Shown one piece after another: positions 34,816 through 43,717 of a stretch of DNA of 55,197 bases. The DNA lies in NCBI GenBank assembly GCA_016932935.1, contig JAFGBX010000173.1:1-55197 (forward strand), read 5' to 3'. Position numbers and translations under genes: made by a program. This DNA is from Promethearchaeota archaeon. GTDB taxonomy: Archaea > Asgardarchaeota > Lokiarchaeia > Sigyniarchaeales > Sigyniarchaeaceae. Position 1 is the stretch's first letter. The number at the start of each line of letters is the position of its first letter. The notes under the pieces were generated by a model. It was not told where the DNA came from. It searched no databases and saw only the letters and a list, made by a program, of their open reading frames with translations.

Positions 34816-35430
34816 ATGAACCGATACGAGATCCATGCGGTCGGCCTCGGGGGGATGGGGGTGATCCAGCTCTCCAAGCTCATCACGAAGGCCGCCGTGA
34901 ACTACCAGGGCCGCATCGCCGTGCAGACCGAGGCCTACAGCGCGTCGGCGCGTGGCGGCCGCTGCTGGGCCGACGTGGTGGTCGAGCTCGACGAGGCGGA
35001 GAGGATGATCGACTACCCCAAGGCCTTGAGCCCGTACGACTTCGTCTTCGTCCTTTCCGAGGAGGCTGCCGGGGACGTGAAGAAGAGCGACGTCAAGGAG
35101 ACCGGGTGGGTGCTCTGGGATTCCTCGATCATCAACAAGTTCCGCGCCGCCGCCAAGCTGCCGTCGCTCGCACTCCCCGCGCAGGAGATGGCGATCAAGG
35201 AGTACGGCGAGGCGGTCATCGGCAGCTCCATCTTGTTCGGCGCGTTCTGCAGCCTGTCGGGGATCCTGTCCAAGGACGCCGCGTTGAAGACCCTCGAAGA
35301 GTCTGTACCGATGCGGAGCGCGGATAAAAACCGCGCCGCCTTCGAGAGGGGCTGGGGGATCGGCGAAAAGCGCAAGGCCGAGCCTCGGATCGCCGAGAAA
35401 CCGGAGAAGGAGAAGAAGCAGGCGAGTTGA
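34816..35430 (+). CDS. korC: 2-oxoacid:ferredoxin oxidoreductase gamma subunit
   Basis: The gamma subunit is recognised by 'HAVGLGGMGVIQLSKLITKAAVNYQG', 'QTEAYSASARGGRCWADVVVELDEA' and 'PYDFVFVLSEEA'. It lies 3 bases after the beta gene. The last 25 residues are Lys/Glu-rich (EKRKAEPRIAEKPEKEKKQAS), a tail not needed for catalysis. The fusion gene starts 1 base later. Confidence 0.92.
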   Translation: MNRYEIHAVGLGGMGVIQLSKLITKAAVNYQGRIAVQTEAYSASARGGRCWADVVVELDEAERMIDYPKALSPYDFVFVLSEEAAGDVKKSDVKETGWVLWDSSIINKFRAAAKLPSLALPAQEMAIKEYGEAVIGSSILFGAFCSLSGILSKDAALKTLEESVPMRSADKNRAAFERGWGIGEKRKAEPRIAEKPEKEKKQAS

Positions 35431-35431
35431 C

Positions 35432-37240
35432 ATGGTCGGAAGCATAAAAAAGGGTTGGAAGGAGCTCAAGGCCGAGATCGTCGACACGGACAAGTGCTGC
35501 TTGTGCGGCGCTTGCGTCAACTTCTGCGACAACCTGGTGATGACCCCGGCCGGCCCGGCCGAGCATGGATCTCTCTGCAGCGAGCAGGTCACGTGCCGGG
35601 ATGGCTTCGGCACGTGCTACAACCTCTGCCCGTACACGGGGACGGACGAGCTGCCCCTCGCCCTGCTGGACAAGTGGGTGCACGACCGGCCCTCGCCGGA
35701 TACCGATAACGAGTTCAAGCACGACGTGAGGGTAATGGCGGCGCGTTACACCGCCCCGAAGGGTACCACCAAGCTCCCCGGGGGCGGCGCCGAGGCCGGA
35801 CTCCTGATCGCGGCGCTCCGCTCCGGCATCATCGACGGCGTCGTCACGTCGCACCTCGCCTCCGACGTCCGGTCGGTCTTGGACACAGAGGACGGCATTT
35901 TACAGGCCGCCCACGCGACCGCCTATGCCAACGCACCGCTCGCTGGGATCTCGCCGGCGCTGGTGGACGGCTACGAGGCCCTCGCCGTCGTGGGCAGCGG
36001 CTGCGAGATCCAGGGGCTTCGCAAGATGCAGAACCACCCGGCCGCGGACCTGGAGGTTCACGATCTCGTGGCGCTGGCGATCGGCTCGTTCTGTTTTTTC
36101 AAGCCCAAGCCCTCCAAGTTCGAGGCGTATCTCAAGGGAAAGGGCATCGACCGGTCGGCCATCCGGTGGATCGACCACGACAAGGGCGCGTTCAAGTACG
36201 CCATCGACGCGGGTGACAAGACCGCGGTCGTCCCGCTCAACGAGCTTTACGAGGCGTGCGCGAAGGGGAGCTGCTTCGCGTGTTCCGATGGCACGGCGGG
36301 GCTCGCTGACATCAGCGTGGGCGTCGTGGACGCGCTGCCCGGGTGGAGCGTGCTGGTCGTGCGCACGGCGAGGGGCAATCAAGTGCTCGATGCTGCCAAG
36401 CGGCTCGGGCTCATCGAGACGCAAGGGCTGAACAGCGTGGTCAAGGAGACCGTGCTCGAGGTCACCCGCAACAAGCTCGTCTTCGCGCCGATAACAGCGA
36501 TCCGGGCCGAGGGCGTCGACATGAAGGCCTTCACCTTCTCAGCGCCTGCGGTCGCAAAGAGCTACAAGCCCGGCCAGTTCGTCGTCTTGTGGCTCCCCGA
36601 CGTCGACTTCCTCCCCATGGGCGTCGCCCACGCGAACGGCGACCTCATCGAAATCACGGTGCAGCGGATCGGCGAGGGCACGGGCAACCTCTTCAAGAAG
36701 AAGGTGGGCGACAAGGTGGGCATCCGCGGGCCGTACGGGAACGGGTGGGACCTGAGCGGGGACGACTACCTCGCCGTGGGCGGTGGCGTCGGAATCGCCG
36801 AGGTCTCGAACGCGATCGACGACCTCGTGGCGCGCGGCAAGCGGGTGACGGCCATCCTCGCGGGCCGCACGAGCGACCACGTGTTTTGCGAGGACTTGTA
36901 CGACGGCAAGGTCAAGCAAATCTGCATCATGACGGACGACGGCTCCGCCGGGACGAGGGGCCTCGCCACGGATCCCATCGAGAAGCTCGTCAAGGAGAAC
37001 GGCATCAAGAACATCATCACGTGCGGCCCGGAGGTGATGATGAAAAAGGTGTTCGACATTGCCCGTGGGCTCGGCGTTCCCGTGCAAGCCAGCCTCGAGC
37101 GGAAGATGAAGTGCTGCATCGGGCTGTGTGGCACGTGCGCGGTGGGCGAGAACGACGACGTGGCCGTCTGCAAGATGGGGCCGGTGTTCGACCAGGAGAA
37201 ATTGGCGAGGTTTCCAACCTTCGGCACATACAAGAAATAA
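35432..37240 (+). CDS. FrhB-PyrK-like fusion: ferredoxin/F420/NAD(P) electron-transfer flavoprotein
   Basis: This 602-residue protein joins three parts. Residues 15-70 hold two iron-sulfur cysteine sets ('CCLCGACVNFC' and 'CRDGFGTCYNLCP'). Residues 95-335 match FrhB (F420-reducing hydrogenase beta/F420 oxidoreductase): 'GGGAEAGLLIAAL' and 'CFACSDGTAGLADISVGVVD...GWSVLVVRT'. Residues 345-600 match the PyrK/dihydroorotate-dehydrogenase electron-transfer subunit: an FAD domain ('YKPGQFVVLWL'), an NAD(P) domain ('DYLAVGGGVGIAEVSNAI') and a C-terminal 2Fe-2S set 'CCIGLCGTC...VC'. It follows korDABC by one base, so it probably moves electrons from reduced ferredoxin to F420 or NAD(P). Confidence 0.88.
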   Translation: MVGSIKKGWKELKAEIVDTDKCCLCGACVNFCDNLVMTPAGPAEHGSLCSEQVTCRDGFGTCYNLCPYTGTDELPLALLDKWVHDRPSPDTDNEFKHDVRVMAARYTAPKGTTKLPGGGAEAGLLIAALRSGIIDGVVTSHLASDVRSVLDTEDGILQAAHATAYANAPLAGISPALVDGYEALAVVGSGCEIQGLRKMQNHPAADLEVHDLVALAIGSFCFFKPKPSKFEAYLKGKGIDRSAIRWIDHDKGAFKYAIDAGDKTAVVPLNELYEACAKGSCFACSDGTAGLADISVGVVDALPGWSVLVVRTARGNQVLDAAKRLGLIETQGLNSVVKETVLEVTRNKLVFAPITAIRAEGVDMKAFTFSAPAVAKSYKPGQFVVLWLPDVDFLPMGVAHANGDLIEITVQRIGEGTGNLFKKKVGDKVGIRGPYGNGWDLSGDDYLAVGGGVGIAEVSNAIDDLVARGKRVTAILAGRTSDHVFCEDLYDGKVKQICIMTDDGSAGTRGLATDPIEKLVKENGIKNIITCGPEVMMKKVFDIARGLGVPVQASLERKMKCCIGLCGTCAVGENDDVAVCKMGPVFDQEKLARFPTFGTYKK

Positions 37241-37297
37241 TCCTTATTTTACCTCGATGCTTTGACAACCACGCAAGCATCGAGTCGTGATCGTCGA

Positions 37298-37645
37298 ATG
37301 AGCGAAGAACGTGGCGGGAAGCCGAGCATCCCCGACCGGTTACGTGACTTCTGGCAGAACACGAAGCGGATAGTGCGCGTCGCCCGCCGGCCGACCTTCC
37401 AGGAGGTACGCCTCATCGCCCGGGTGAGCGGGATCGGGATCTTGCTCGTCGGGGCGGTCGCCTACCTGCTCCAGATACTCGGCAGCTTCACGAACGAGTT
37501 CTTCGTCGGAAAAAGCGCCTTGATCGATATATGCCTCCACCTGGCCGTTAATATAGCTCCGGTGTTCGTCCAAGTGTGCATGAATCCGACCCTCATCCTC
37601 GTGGCTGCGGGCATCTCGCTCATCGCGGTAAGCGATCGCAAATAG
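37298..37645 (+). CDS. secE: SecE/Sec61-gamma homologue with extra C-terminal membrane segments
   Basis: From the inner ATG, residues 10-55 are typical of Sec61-gamma/SecE: 'DFWQNTKRIVRVARRPTFQEVRLIARVSGIGILLVGAVAYLLQIL' with the amphipathic helix and the transmembrane helix. The protein should then end, but 55 more residues contain two further hydrophobic stretches ('LIDICLHLAVNIAPVFVQV' and 'TLILVAAGISLIAVS'). This 115-residue size is unusual for the family. A NusG gene, the usual partner, is absent here. Sec translocon subunit is confident; the extension's role is unknown. Confidence 0.8.
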   Translation: MSEERGGKPSIPDRLRDFWQNTKRIVRVARRPTFQEVRLIARVSGIGILLVGAVAYLLQILGSFTNEFFVGKSALIDICLHLAVNIAPVFVQVCMNPTLILVAAGISLIAVSDRK

Positions 37646-37797
37646 AGGCCCCGCGGCTTCCTCGGTTACCTTTTCCGAGGAAAAGGTCGGAAAGGGTTTA
37701 AAATCGAACCCCCCATGGATGTAACATGGCACCGCGGGTGCCTGGTTCGAAGGTTAGTGACGCAAGCCCGATCGCCCGAGAGCGGTGAACACACTCC

Positions 37798-39393
37798 TTG
37801 ACAATCGATGATTCATTCTTCCTCAACGTCGGCATCGACGCGGTCGGGTTCTACGCGCCGAAGTTCCGCTTGTCGCTGGACGACCTGGCAAAGAGGCGGG
37901 GCGTGGATCCTGAGAAGTTCAGACAAGGGTTGCTCGCCGAGGAGTTCGCCGTGCCTGACTATGGCGAGGACGCGATCTCTATGGCCATCATGGCGGCGCA
38001 GAACGCCATCACCCGCGGGGGCATCAACCCGATGGACATCGACGCGATCTTCGTGGGCTCGGAGTCGTTGCCGTACGCGGTGAAGTCGATCGCCTCCATC
38101 CTTTCGGCATTCCTCAACATCCAGGAGAACGCGTTCACCGGCGACACGTTACACGCCTGCGCTGGTGCGACACTAGGCTTGCTTAACGCGGTCGGGCTCG
38201 TCAACAGTAACATCATCGACAAGGCGCTCGTCATCGGGACGGACATCTCGAAGTACCCGCTCGGCTCCTCCGGCGAGGCGACGCAAGGCGCGGGCGCCGC
38301 TGCGATGGTCATATGCAAGAACCCGCGCATCGCCCGCATCGGCTCCAAGTTCGGGAAGGTCTCGGGCCACGTGGACGACTTCTTCCGGACGCTCTACAGC
38401 GAGAACGCGGAGGTCTTCGGGCAGTACAGCACGGTCGCGTACCTGAACTTCGTCCTCAAGGCGTACGACAACTTCAAGAGCCAGGCCGGGCCGTTTCTCG
38501 CGGACTATTACGTGTTCCACGCGCCCTTCGGCAAGATGCCGATCAAGAGCTTCCAACGCATCATGTTCGAGCGCTGGTTCGACGACAGCGTGAAGATGAA
38601 ACTCATGCTCGCCAAGGCGGAGGAGCGAATGTACACGAAACAGGAGCGCGAGATGGTTCTGTCCGGGAAGGAGGAGCTCCAGCTGGCGACAATCACGCTG
38701 CTGCGAGAGAAGGGCTTCCAGGAGGACGAGATCATCGGGCTCAACTACTTCTACAAGGACTGGCTCGCGCTGAAGCTCATGCCGTGCCTCGACGTCCCGA
38801 TGCGGTTCGGGAACTGCTACTCTGCCTCGCTGTGGGCACAGCTCATCCACATCATGGAGACACGCGTCAAGGAGGGCGACACCATCTACTTCAACAGCTA
38901 CGGGAGCGGCGCCACGGCTATATCGGGCATGTTCAAGATGCAGCCAGGCTTCAAGCAGCACCTGAGCCAGGGCCCCACAGTCCTCGATTATATAAAGAAA
39001 AAGCAGAAAATTCCTATAGAACACTATGAGATGTATAAAAGGGATTTGATCCCAGGCTTCATCCACACGGGGCACGTCGTCGCGGCGCCAGAGAACAAGT
39101 CCTTTCTCAACGTTGCGATGTGCGAACGCGGTTGCGTTCTTCCTCAACAGGAGGAGATCCGCCGCTGCCCGCAAGGCCATTCAGGGGTGCACGAGCACTC
39201 CTTCCCGATGATCGGGATCGTCGAGAAGATAGACGAGACCGACGTGGAGATGAAAGACCACGTGTGCGTGGACTCCGTGTTCCTGGTCGGCGACATCAAG
39301 TCCGGGAACAAGGTTGAACTCGCGATCCGCCGCTTGAAGGTCGAGCCGGACACCGGCCAGATACACTGGTACCCCGCCTACGTCGCCAAGTGA
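37798..39393 (+). CDS. HMG-CoA synthase with fused DUF35-like C-terminal part
   Basis: The enzyme condenses acetoacetyl-CoA and acetyl-CoA into HMG-CoA. Catalytic features are the early Glu region ('DYGEDAISMAIMAAQNA'), Cys121 in 'TLHACAGATLGL', the His region 'YYVFHAPFGKMP' and 'GNCYSASLWAQL'. After the synthase core (about residue 420) the chain continues with a zinc-ribbon-like C-x-x-x-C ... C-P-Q-G-H ('ERGCVLPQQEEIRRCPQGH') and 'NKVELAIRRLKVEPDTGQIHWYPAYV', which resembles the OB-fold DUF35 protein that usually is a separate partner of thiolase and HMGS in archaea. It uses a TTG start with GGTG 11 bases before it. It is the first gene of the mevalonate run. Confidence 0.88.
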   Translation: MTIDDSFFLNVGIDAVGFYAPKFRLSLDDLAKRRGVDPEKFRQGLLAEEFAVPDYGEDAISMAIMAAQNAITRGGINPMDIDAIFVGSESLPYAVKSIASILSAFLNIQENAFTGDTLHACAGATLGLLNAVGLVNSNIIDKALVIGTDISKYPLGSSGEATQGAGAAAMVICKNPRIARIGSKFGKVSGHVDDFFRTLYSENAEVFGQYSTVAYLNFVLKAYDNFKSQAGPFLADYYVFHAPFGKMPIKSFQRIMFERWFDDSVKMKLMLAKAEERMYTKQEREMVLSGKEELQLATITLLREKGFQEDEIIGLNYFYKDWLALKLMPCLDVPMRFGNCYSASLWAQLIHIMETRVKEGDTIYFNSYGSGATAISGMFKMQPGFKQHLSQGPTVLDYIKKKQKIPIEHYEMYKRDLIPGFIHTGHVVAAPENKSFLNVAMCERGCVLPQQEEIRRCPQGHSGVHEHSFPMIGIVEKIDETDVEMKDHVCVDSVFLVGDIKSGNKVELAIRRLKVEPDTGQIHWYPAYVAK

Positions 39394-39485
39394 GGCAGCG
39401 CGGTTCCCATCGCTCTCCTCACGTCCCCACCAGCACCCTTAATTACACCCAATGCGAAAGGTTAACCGGAAAGAGATGAGCATCC

Positions 39486-40856
39486 ATGGAGTTCCGCGAC
39501 TTTTTGGCCTTCTTGAGGAGCGCGCGGGCCTTGGTCGAGATCGAACGCCCTTGCTCCACTGAATTGGAGATTGCCTGCGAGATAAAGCGGCACGACGGCA
39601 AGCCTGTGCTGTTCCGGAACGTGAAGGGCCATTCCATTCCCGTGGCGGCAGGCCTGTTCGGCTTTCGGGGGGCGTTCTCGATCGGCACGATGGATGGCCC
39701 GGCCTTGAAGGCCAACACCCCGGTGGATTTATTGCACGAGAAGCGCCTTCCCGCGACCGACCCGCGATCGTTCATCAACAAGCTCTACCGTGCCATCGAA
39801 GCGCGGAAGGAACCGGAGCCGGTGGGCGAGGGCCAAACGGCCCCGTGCCAGGAGGTCATCGACAAGCCGGGCAGCCTCGACTCTCTCCCGATCCTCAAGC
39901 ACCTGCCGGGGGACGGCGGGAGGTATATCACGTCGGACGTGGCGATCTACACGTGCCCGAAGCACGGGCGGAACATCAGCATGCACAGGCTTTTGGTGCT
40001 GGGAAAGAACCGCATGGTGGCGAGGACGGTCGAGAACCGCGGGCTGGACACGGCCATCCAGGAGAAGAAGGGCGAGCCGCTCGAGGCCGCCTTCACCATC
40101 GGCAACTCCTCGCAAGTACTCCTCGCCGCATCAACGAGCCCCCCGAAGGGCGTCGACGAGCTCTCGATCGCCAATACGCTCTCCCCGTTCAAGGTCGTGA
40201 AATGCCAGACCATCGACGTCGAGGTGCCGGTGGATTCCGAGATCGTCATCGAGGGGAGGTTCATCCCGGAACGCGTTGACGAGGGCCCGTTCCTCGACCT
40301 GACGGGCACGTTCGACATCGTCCGCAAGCAGCCCGTGTTCGAGGTGACATGCATTACGCGCCGGCGAGACGCGGTCTACCACGCCCTCAACCCCGCGGGC
40401 ATGGAGCACCAGCTGCTCATGGGCCTCCCGCGGGAGGCCACGATGCTCGCCGAGCTGGCCAAGCTCGGCTACGTCAAGGACGTGCGCGTGACGGCCGGTT
40501 CATCGCACTGGTTCAACGCCGTCGTGCAGGTCGACAAGGGCAAGGAGCTCGACCCGGCGTGCGTGATCCAGGCGTGCTTCAAGGGCCACGGGAGCTTGAA
40601 AAATTGCACGATCGTGGATGACGACATCGACATCGACGACCCGAACGACGTCGAGTTCGCCGTCACGACCAGGAGCCAGTTCGACAAGCACCTCTACCTG
40701 TACCCCAAGGAGCGGGGCAGCTCGCTCGACCCGTCGGCCAACCAGGTCACGCGCGAGACTTGCAAGGTCGGCGTTAACGCGACCGTCCCGCGCGGCGGGC
40801 ACGGTGCCGGCTACGACAAGAACTTCAGCAGGATCACCTATTGCAGCAAGGAATGA
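39486..40856 (+). CDS. UbiD-family decarboxylase (trans-anhydromevalonate 5-phosphate decarboxylase)
   Basis: This UbiD-family protein (456 residues) has the family's 'YITSDVAIYTCPKHGRNISMHRLLVLGKNRM', 'EGRFIPERVDEGPFLDLTGTFD' and 'CITRRRDAVYHAL'. In the modified archaeal mevalonate pathway such an enzyme decarboxylates trans-anhydromevalonate 5-phosphate to isopentenyl phosphate. It requires prenylated FMN, made by UbiX, which is not in this window. The position directly before the phosphomevalonate dehydratase genes supports this assignment over a 4-hydroxy-3-polyprenylbenzoate role. Confidence 0.9.
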   Translation: MEFRDFLAFLRSARALVEIERPCSTELEIACEIKRHDGKPVLFRNVKGHSIPVAAGLFGFRGAFSIGTMDGPALKANTPVDLLHEKRLPATDPRSFINKLYRAIEARKEPEPVGEGQTAPCQEVIDKPGSLDSLPILKHLPGDGGRYITSDVAIYTCPKHGRNISMHRLLVLGKNRMVARTVENRGLDTAIQEKKGEPLEAAFTIGNSSQVLLAASTSPPKGVDELSIANTLSPFKVVKCQTIDVEVPVDSEIVIEGRFIPERVDEGPFLDLTGTFDIVRKQPVFEVTCITRRRDAVYHALNPAGMEHQLLMGLPREATMLAELAKLGYVKDVRVTAGSSHWFNAVVQVDKGKELDPACVIQACFKGHGSLKNCTIVDDDIDIDDPNDVEFAVTTRSQFDKHLYLYPKERGSSLDPSANQVTRETCKVGVNATVPRGGHGAGYDKNFSRITYCSKE

Positions 40857-40861
40857 GGAGT

Positions 40862-42127
40862 ATGGCCAAGGTAGATGCCAACGAGGCGATGTCGCGCATG
40901 CTCGCCGGGGAGTCGGGCGCCGGCACGCAAGTCGCCGCCGAGATGATCGCGGCGCTGGCGAAGATCTACGGGGCGGAAGGCTACGTGCCCATCGTCTCCG
41001 CGCAGATCGCCGGCGTGTCCTACAAGAACATCGGGGAGGCCGGGATCGAGTTCCTGGAGTCGATGCGGAAGGGGGGAGCTCGGACACGCGCCCGTGCCAC
41101 GCTGAACCCTTGCGGGCTCGACCTCGAGGCATGGCGCGAGCTCGGCTTCCAGGAGCAGTTCTACAAGGACCAGGCGCGAGCCCTCGACGCTTACCGGGGG
41201 CTCGGCATCGAGATGACCTGCAGCTGCACCCCCTACTTGATAGGCAACGCGCCGGGGCTCGGCGACCACGTGGCGTGGAGCGAGTCCTCTGCGCTGTCGT
41301 ACGCGAACTCGGTGCTCGGTGCTCGGACCAACCGCGAGGGCGGCCCGTCGGCCCTGGCCGCGGCCATCACCGGGTACACGGGGAACTACGGGCTGCACCT
41401 CGATGAAAACCGGGTGCCCTCCGTCCACGTCCACGTTACGTGTCCCGTCGAGACGTACCAGGACTTCGGTAGCCTGGGCCTCATGCTCGGGAAGAAGCTC
41501 GGGCAGTCCGTTTCGATCATCACGGGCCTGCAGCCAGGACGCTGCACGCCGGAGCGCCTGCGCCAGCTCGGGGCATCGATGGCCGCGAGCGGGGCCGTGG
41601 CGCTCTACCACGTGGCCGGTGCCACGCCGGAGGCGGGCGCTTACACCGGGAAGGTGGCGAGCGGCGAGATCCCAACCCGCCTCGTCGAGGTCGCGTCGAT
41701 CGACGATGTCTCGGACGTGGTTCCTGCGGGCCTCGCCGAGGGGCAACCGATGGCCGTGGATCTCGTCTTCGTGGGGTGCCCGCACGCGTCGAAGGGCGAG
41801 GCCCTCGACCTCCTCGGCGCGTTGGAAGGGCGGGAGCTGAAGGCTGACGTGTGGATCGCCATGGCGCGCGACGTGAAACGGGAGCTCATACAGGACGCGG
41901 CGTTCGCCAAGGCCATGTCCCCGCGCGTCAAGCTCGTGGCCGACACTTGCATCGTCGTCTGCCCGATCGATGATCTCGGTTACTCCTCCGTCGCCACGAA
42001 CTCGGGCAAGGCTTACTTCTACCTCAAGAACAACCCGCGGCTAGCGGTCGCGCACCGGGACACCGCGGCGTGCCTGGACGCGGCGGTCACGGGCATCGCT
42101 ATAAACAAGGACCGGGGGGAAGCGTGA
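40862..42127 (+). CDS. phosphomevalonate dehydratase large subunit (aconitase X)
   Basis: This is the large AcnX subunit. The signature 'TCSCTPYLIGNAPGLGDHVAWSESSALSYANSVLGARTNREGGPSALAAAI' belongs to the family, and further cysteines ('DTCIVVC') complete the likely Fe-S ligands. In the archaeal route it dehydrates (R)-5-phosphomevalonate to trans-anhydromevalonate 5-phosphate. I start at the ATG 'MAKVDANE', with AAGGA 9 bases upstream; an ATG three codons earlier overlaps the UbiD stop and is also possible. The small subunit starts at its stop codon. Confidence 0.9.
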   Translation: MAKVDANEAMSRMLAGESGAGTQVAAEMIAALAKIYGAEGYVPIVSAQIAGVSYKNIGEAGIEFLESMRKGGARTRARATLNPCGLDLEAWRELGFQEQFYKDQARALDAYRGLGIEMTCSCTPYLIGNAPGLGDHVAWSESSALSYANSVLGARTNREGGPSALAAAITGYTGNYGLHLDENRVPSVHVHVTCPVETYQDFGSLGLMLGKKLGQSVSIITGLQPGRCTPERLRQLGASMAASGAVALYHVAGATPEAGAYTGKVASGEIPTRLVEVASIDDVSDVVPAGLAEGQPMAVDLVFVGCPHASKGEALDLLGALEGRELKADVWIAMARDVKRELIQDAAFAKAMSPRVKLVADTCIVVCPIDDLGYSSVATNSGKAYFYLKNNPRLAVAHRDTAACLDAAVTGIAINKDRGEA

Positions 42128-42519
42128 TGGCTCGGGTGAAAGCGCGCGTGATATGCACGGGGGACGTGTCGGGGGAGGTTCTCTTCACCGACAAGCCCCT
42201 GCTCATCTACACGGGTATCGACCCTGCTTCGGGCAACGTCGTGGAACGTGGCCACCCGTTGAACGGCCAGTCCGTCGCGGGCCGCGTGCTCGTGTTCCCG
42301 GAGGCCAAGGGCTCGACCGTCGGCAGCTGGACGCTGCTCCAGCTCAAGAAGAACGGCGTAGCTCCGCTCGCCATAGTCAACCAGCTGTGCGAACCGATCG
42401 TCGCCACGGGTGCGATAATGGCGCGCATCCCGTGCGTCGATAAAGTGGATATAGCCCCCCTTCGAGACTGCCAGCGCGTGACGATCGCCGCCGACGACGT
42501 CATCTTCAACGAAAACTAG
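42127..42519 (+). CDS. phosphomevalonate dehydratase small subunit (aconitase X)
   Basis: The 130-residue swivelling subunit is recognised by 'GRVLVFPEAKGSTVGSWTLLQLKKNGVAPLAIVNQLCEPIVATGAIMA', a hallmark of the AcnX small domain (DUF126) with the G-S-T substrate loop. The ATG overlaps the large-subunit TGA by one base, so the two are translated together. A listed start inside the upstream gene is rejected. Confidence 0.9.
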   Translation: MARVKARVICTGDVSGEVLFTDKPLLIYTGIDPASGNVVERGHPLNGQSVAGRVLVFPEAKGSTVGSWTLLQLKKNGVAPLAIVNQLCEPIVATGAIMARIPCVDKVDIAPLRDCQRVTIAADDVIFNEN

Positions 42520-42535
42520 AGAAGTGCATGAACAA

Positions 42536-43696
42536 ATGGTAACCACCTCGGGCCTGGGCAAGCTCTACGAGAAGACGGTCAAGGAGCGCATCGAGGCAGT
42601 CGCGGGGGCGTGCAACCTGCCGCCGGGGGCGGTCGCGGAACTCGAGAGCAGCATGGATCCTGCAATGGCGAAGATCCTCGACTTGATGGTGGAGAACGTG
42701 ATCGGAGCGTTCCAGATCCCCCTGGGGGTCGCGACCAACTTCGTCATCAACGGCAAGGAGCGCCTCGTCGCCATGGCCACCGAGGAGCCGTCGGTCGTGG
42801 CCGCCGCGTCGAACGCCGCCCGCATGGCCCGCTCTCACGGCGGGTTCGTGGCCGACCCCGTGGAATCCCTCATGATCGGCCAGGTGCAGCTCGTCGACGT
42901 GGACGACGCCGGGGCCGCGATCGCAACGATCAAGGGGAACGAGAAGCGGATCATCGACGTGGCAAACGAGCAAGATCCCGTCCTGGTGAAGGCGGGGGGC
43001 GGTGCGCGGCGCGTGGACGCGTTCAAGGTCGACACGAGCGTGGGGGCAATGGTCGACGTGCACGTCGTGATCGACTGCCTGGACGCTATGGGTGCCAATG
43101 CCGTGAACACCATGGCCGAGAAGGTGGCTCCGCTGCTCTGCGATATCACCGGCGGCCGGCCTCTCTTGCGCATCATCTCGAACCTCGCGGTGCACCGCGT
43201 GGCCCGGGCGAGGGCGACGTTCGACAAGGAGCTCCTCGGCGGTTCGGAGGTCGTGGCTGCGGTCATCCAGGCGGTCGAGTTCGCGAACCACGACATGTAC
43301 CGCGCCGCCACGCACAACAAGGGCATCATGAACGGGGCTAGCGCGGTCGTCCGCGCGACGGGGAACGACACGCGGGCCGTCGAGGCCGGGGCACACGCCT
43401 ACGCGGCGTGGGGGCACCCCTACAGGCCGCTGACGCGCTTCCGCGTCGACCCCGCGGGGAACCTCCTGGGGGAGATCGAGCTGCCCGTTGCGGTCGGCAT
43501 CGTCGGCGGGGCCACGAAAGCGCACCCGATGGCCCAATTGTGCTTGAGAATCATGGAGATCGACGGCGCGCAGACTCTGTCCCAGGTGGTCGCGTCGGTG
43601 GGCCTAGCGCAGAACGTCGCGGCGCTGCGCGCCCTCGCCGCAGAGGGGATCCAGAAGGGCCACATGAAGCTCCACGCGAGGAAACTCGGCAGATGA
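42536..43696 (+). CDS. HMG-CoA reductase, class II type
   Basis: The reductase makes mevalonate from HMG-CoA. Class II features are 'ENVIGAFQIPLGVATNFVINGKERLVAMATEEPSVVAAASNAARMAR' at the N terminus (with the catalytic Glu), 'HNKGIMNGASAVVRATGNDTRAVEAGAHAYAA' (Lys and Asp), and the C-terminal 'LAQNVAALRALAAEGIQKGHMKLHAR' with the catalytic His. Class II enzymes are typical of bacteria and of archaeal lines such as Archaeoglobus and Thermoplasma that acquired it, not of most archaea. I prefer the ATG 'MVTTSG'; the GTG four codons upstream is also possible. Confidence 0.92.
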   Translation: MVTTSGLGKLYEKTVKERIEAVAGACNLPPGAVAELESSMDPAMAKILDLMVENVIGAFQIPLGVATNFVINGKERLVAMATEEPSVVAAASNAARMARSHGGFVADPVESLMIGQVQLVDVDDAGAAIATIKGNEKRIIDVANEQDPVLVKAGGGARRVDAFKVDTSVGAMVDVHVVIDCLDAMGANAVNTMAEKVAPLLCDITGGRPLLRIISNLAVHRVARARATFDKELLGGSEVVAAVIQAVEFANHDMYRAATHNKGIMNGASAVVRATGNDTRAVEAGAHAYAAWGHPYRPLTRFRVDPAGNLLGEIELPVAVGIVGGATKAHPMAQLCLRIMEIDGAQTLSQVVASVGLAQNVAALRALAAEGIQKGHMKLHARKLGR

Positions 43697-43717
43697 TCAC
43701 CGGAGGGGGACGGTTGC

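Noticed and set aside
34150-35613. 487-residue minus-strand ORF
   Set aside because: It is antisense to korB and korC and shows only biased composition.
37646-37797. possible structured RNA between secE and HMG-CoA synthase
   Set aside because: The short gap has a TTTAAA element and some GC-rich inverted pieces, but I could not build a stable consensus structure; it is more simply the promoter and leader of the mevalonate run.
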